DNA of 64,000 nt from Saccharothrix sp. ALI-22-I (GTDB lineage Bacteria > Actinomycetota > Actinomycetes > Mycobacteriales > Pseudonocardiaceae): assembly GCF_001984175.1 (NCBI RefSeq), contig NZ_MTQP01000068.1, forward strand, positions 372,001 through 436,000, in the 5' to 3' direction. Below the pieces are notes generated by a model. That model was not told the DNA's origin. It worked only from the letters and a program-made list of their open reading frames with translations, and did not search any database. How positions within the stretch are numbered: the first letter of the stretch is position 1; the number at the start of each line of letters is the position of its first letter. Of this stretch, positions 63,327 to 64,000 are shown one piece after another. The translations under genes were made by a program, and so were the position numbers.

Positions 63327-64000
63327 GTGAGCAACTACGAGTTCACCTTCAACGAGAACGGCCCCTACGGGGCGGCCGTCCGCCTGCTCTCCGACACCGA
63401 TCCGGACGGCCGCGTGGTGCTCGACATCGGCTGCGGCGCCGCACCGGTGGCCGAGCCCCTGCGCAGCCGCGGCACCACGTACGTGGGTGTCGACATCGAC
63501 GAGGAGTCGGTGCGCAAGCTGGCCGACCGGGGCTTCGAGAGCCACGTGGTCGACTTGGTGCAGCCGGGTCTGGAGCAGGTGCTGGACAAGATCCTCGACG
63601 GGCGGGAGCTGGCCGCCGTCCTGTGCCTGGACGTGCTGGAGCACGTGCCGGACCCGCGGGAGGTGCTGGAGCAGCTGACCGCGTTGACCAACGCGCACCC
63701 GGCCGCCGAGCTGGTGGTGAGCATCCCCAACGTCGCCCACGTGGACCTGGCCCGGCAGCTGCTGTCCGGCCGGTGGGACACCACCGACTCGGGCCTGCTG
63801 GACCGCACGCACCTGCGGTTCTTCACCGAGCGCACGTTGACCGAGCTCATGACGTCGACCGGGTGGTACGAGGCCGCGCGCGAGGACTTCCGGCTGGAGC
63901 GGTCCGACCAGCACCGGCCCGGACACCCGCTGTTCGAGCCGAAGGCGACGCTCGGCATGTTCGTGCGCCAGATCCGCGACGGCATGGACCCGCACGGCGA
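63327..64000 (+). CDS. class I SAM-dependent methyltransferase (partial, runs off the window)
   Basis: GTG 63327 opens an uninterrupted frame to the window end. The visible part (about 224 residues) is a Rossmann-type methyltransferase with VVLDIGCGAAPVAEPLRSRG (motif I), VGVDIDEESVRKLADRGF (motif II), AAVLCLDVLEHVPDPREVLE (motif IV-like) and LVVSIPNVAHVDLARQLL, and later HLRFFTERTLTELMTSTGWY. It probably modifies a sugar or glycolipid made by the preceding GT2. The C-terminal part lies outside the window, so further domains cannot be excluded. Confidence 0.85.
   Translation, partial: MSNYEFTFNENGPYGAAVRLLSDTDPDGRVVLDIGCGAAPVAEPLRSRGTTYVGVDIDEESVRKLADRGFESHVVDLVQPGLEQVLDKILDGRELAAVLCLDVLEHVPDPREVLEQLTALTNAHPAAELVVSIPNVAHVDLARQLLSGRWDTTDSGLLDRTHLRFFTERTLTELMTSTGWYEAAREDFRLERSDQHRPGHPLFEPKATLGMFVRQIRDGMDPHG

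Noticed and set aside
1..64000. CRISPR arrays, insertion sequences or prophage
   Set aside because: No regularly spaced repeats, transposase, integrase or phage structural proteins were recognised; the repeats seen are short and local.

Overview
The window is very GC-rich DNA with short intergenic gaps, many GTG/TTG starts and frequent 4-bp ATGA/GTGA gene overlaps. Together with DUF5926, septum-formation-family and SigE-type ECF genes, a fused CydDC and homogentisate genes, this points to a filamentous actinobacterium, most likely Pseudonocardiales (Saccharothrix/Actinosynnema/Lentzea-like). That placement is inferred from gene content. I see no insertion sequence, prophage, CRISPR array or rRNA operon. 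There is one tRNA-Gly.

Layout. 1-2.7 kb: a YgiB-like / glutathionylspermidine-synthase-like / DUF350 membrane module. 2.8-7.0 kb: septum-formation-family protein, small metallopeptidase, prephenate dehydratase with a coupled histidine phosphatase, macrodomain protein, GNAT acetyltransferase. 7.0-14.9 kb: cytochrome bd operon cydA-cydB-cydDC with a GAF histidine kinase as its last gene, a NarL-type regulator facing it, and a DosR-type palindrome upstream of cydA. 14.7-15.5 kb: a Mn-type (yybP-ykoY) riboswitch in front of a GDT1-family exporter gene. 15.7-19.7 kb: homogentisate catabolism (hmgA, fumarylacetoacetase, IclR regulator, one unknown partner). 19.7-27.2 kb: a tightly coupled SWIM / DUF5691 / MoxR / DUF5682 / vWA operon containing two micro-ORFs. 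27.2-30.6 kb: small membrane-protein paralogues, an iron-box-controlled DUF2470 gene, a CPBP protease, and a decayed AhpD-like gene beside short repeats.

30.6-33.0 kb holds the most striking locus: an EACC1-domain gene followed one base later by a gene fusing a caspase-like peptidase to a nearly complete but catalytically degraded GroEL-like chaperonin. This looks like an uncharacterised conflict or cell-death system.

33-43 kb: arginine deiminase, ferritin, an ECF sigma factor with two paralogous envelope proteins, DUF952, DUF5926, two GDPD phosphodiesterases flanking a P450, a DUF4328 protein and a rhodanese. 43-51 kb: two sodium:solute (acetate-type) symporter operons, one coupled to a LytTR regulator with a LytS-type kinase nearby, and a CRP-like palindrome upstream of the other. 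51-64 kb: Fpg/Nei glycosylase, a fused sigma/anti-sigma protein, tRNA-Gly, OsmC protein, low-complexity proteins, a GH6 cellulase, an acetyltransferase, an acyltransferase between two SHOCT-like membrane paralogues, a GT2 glycosyltransferase and a truncated methyltransferase at the edge.
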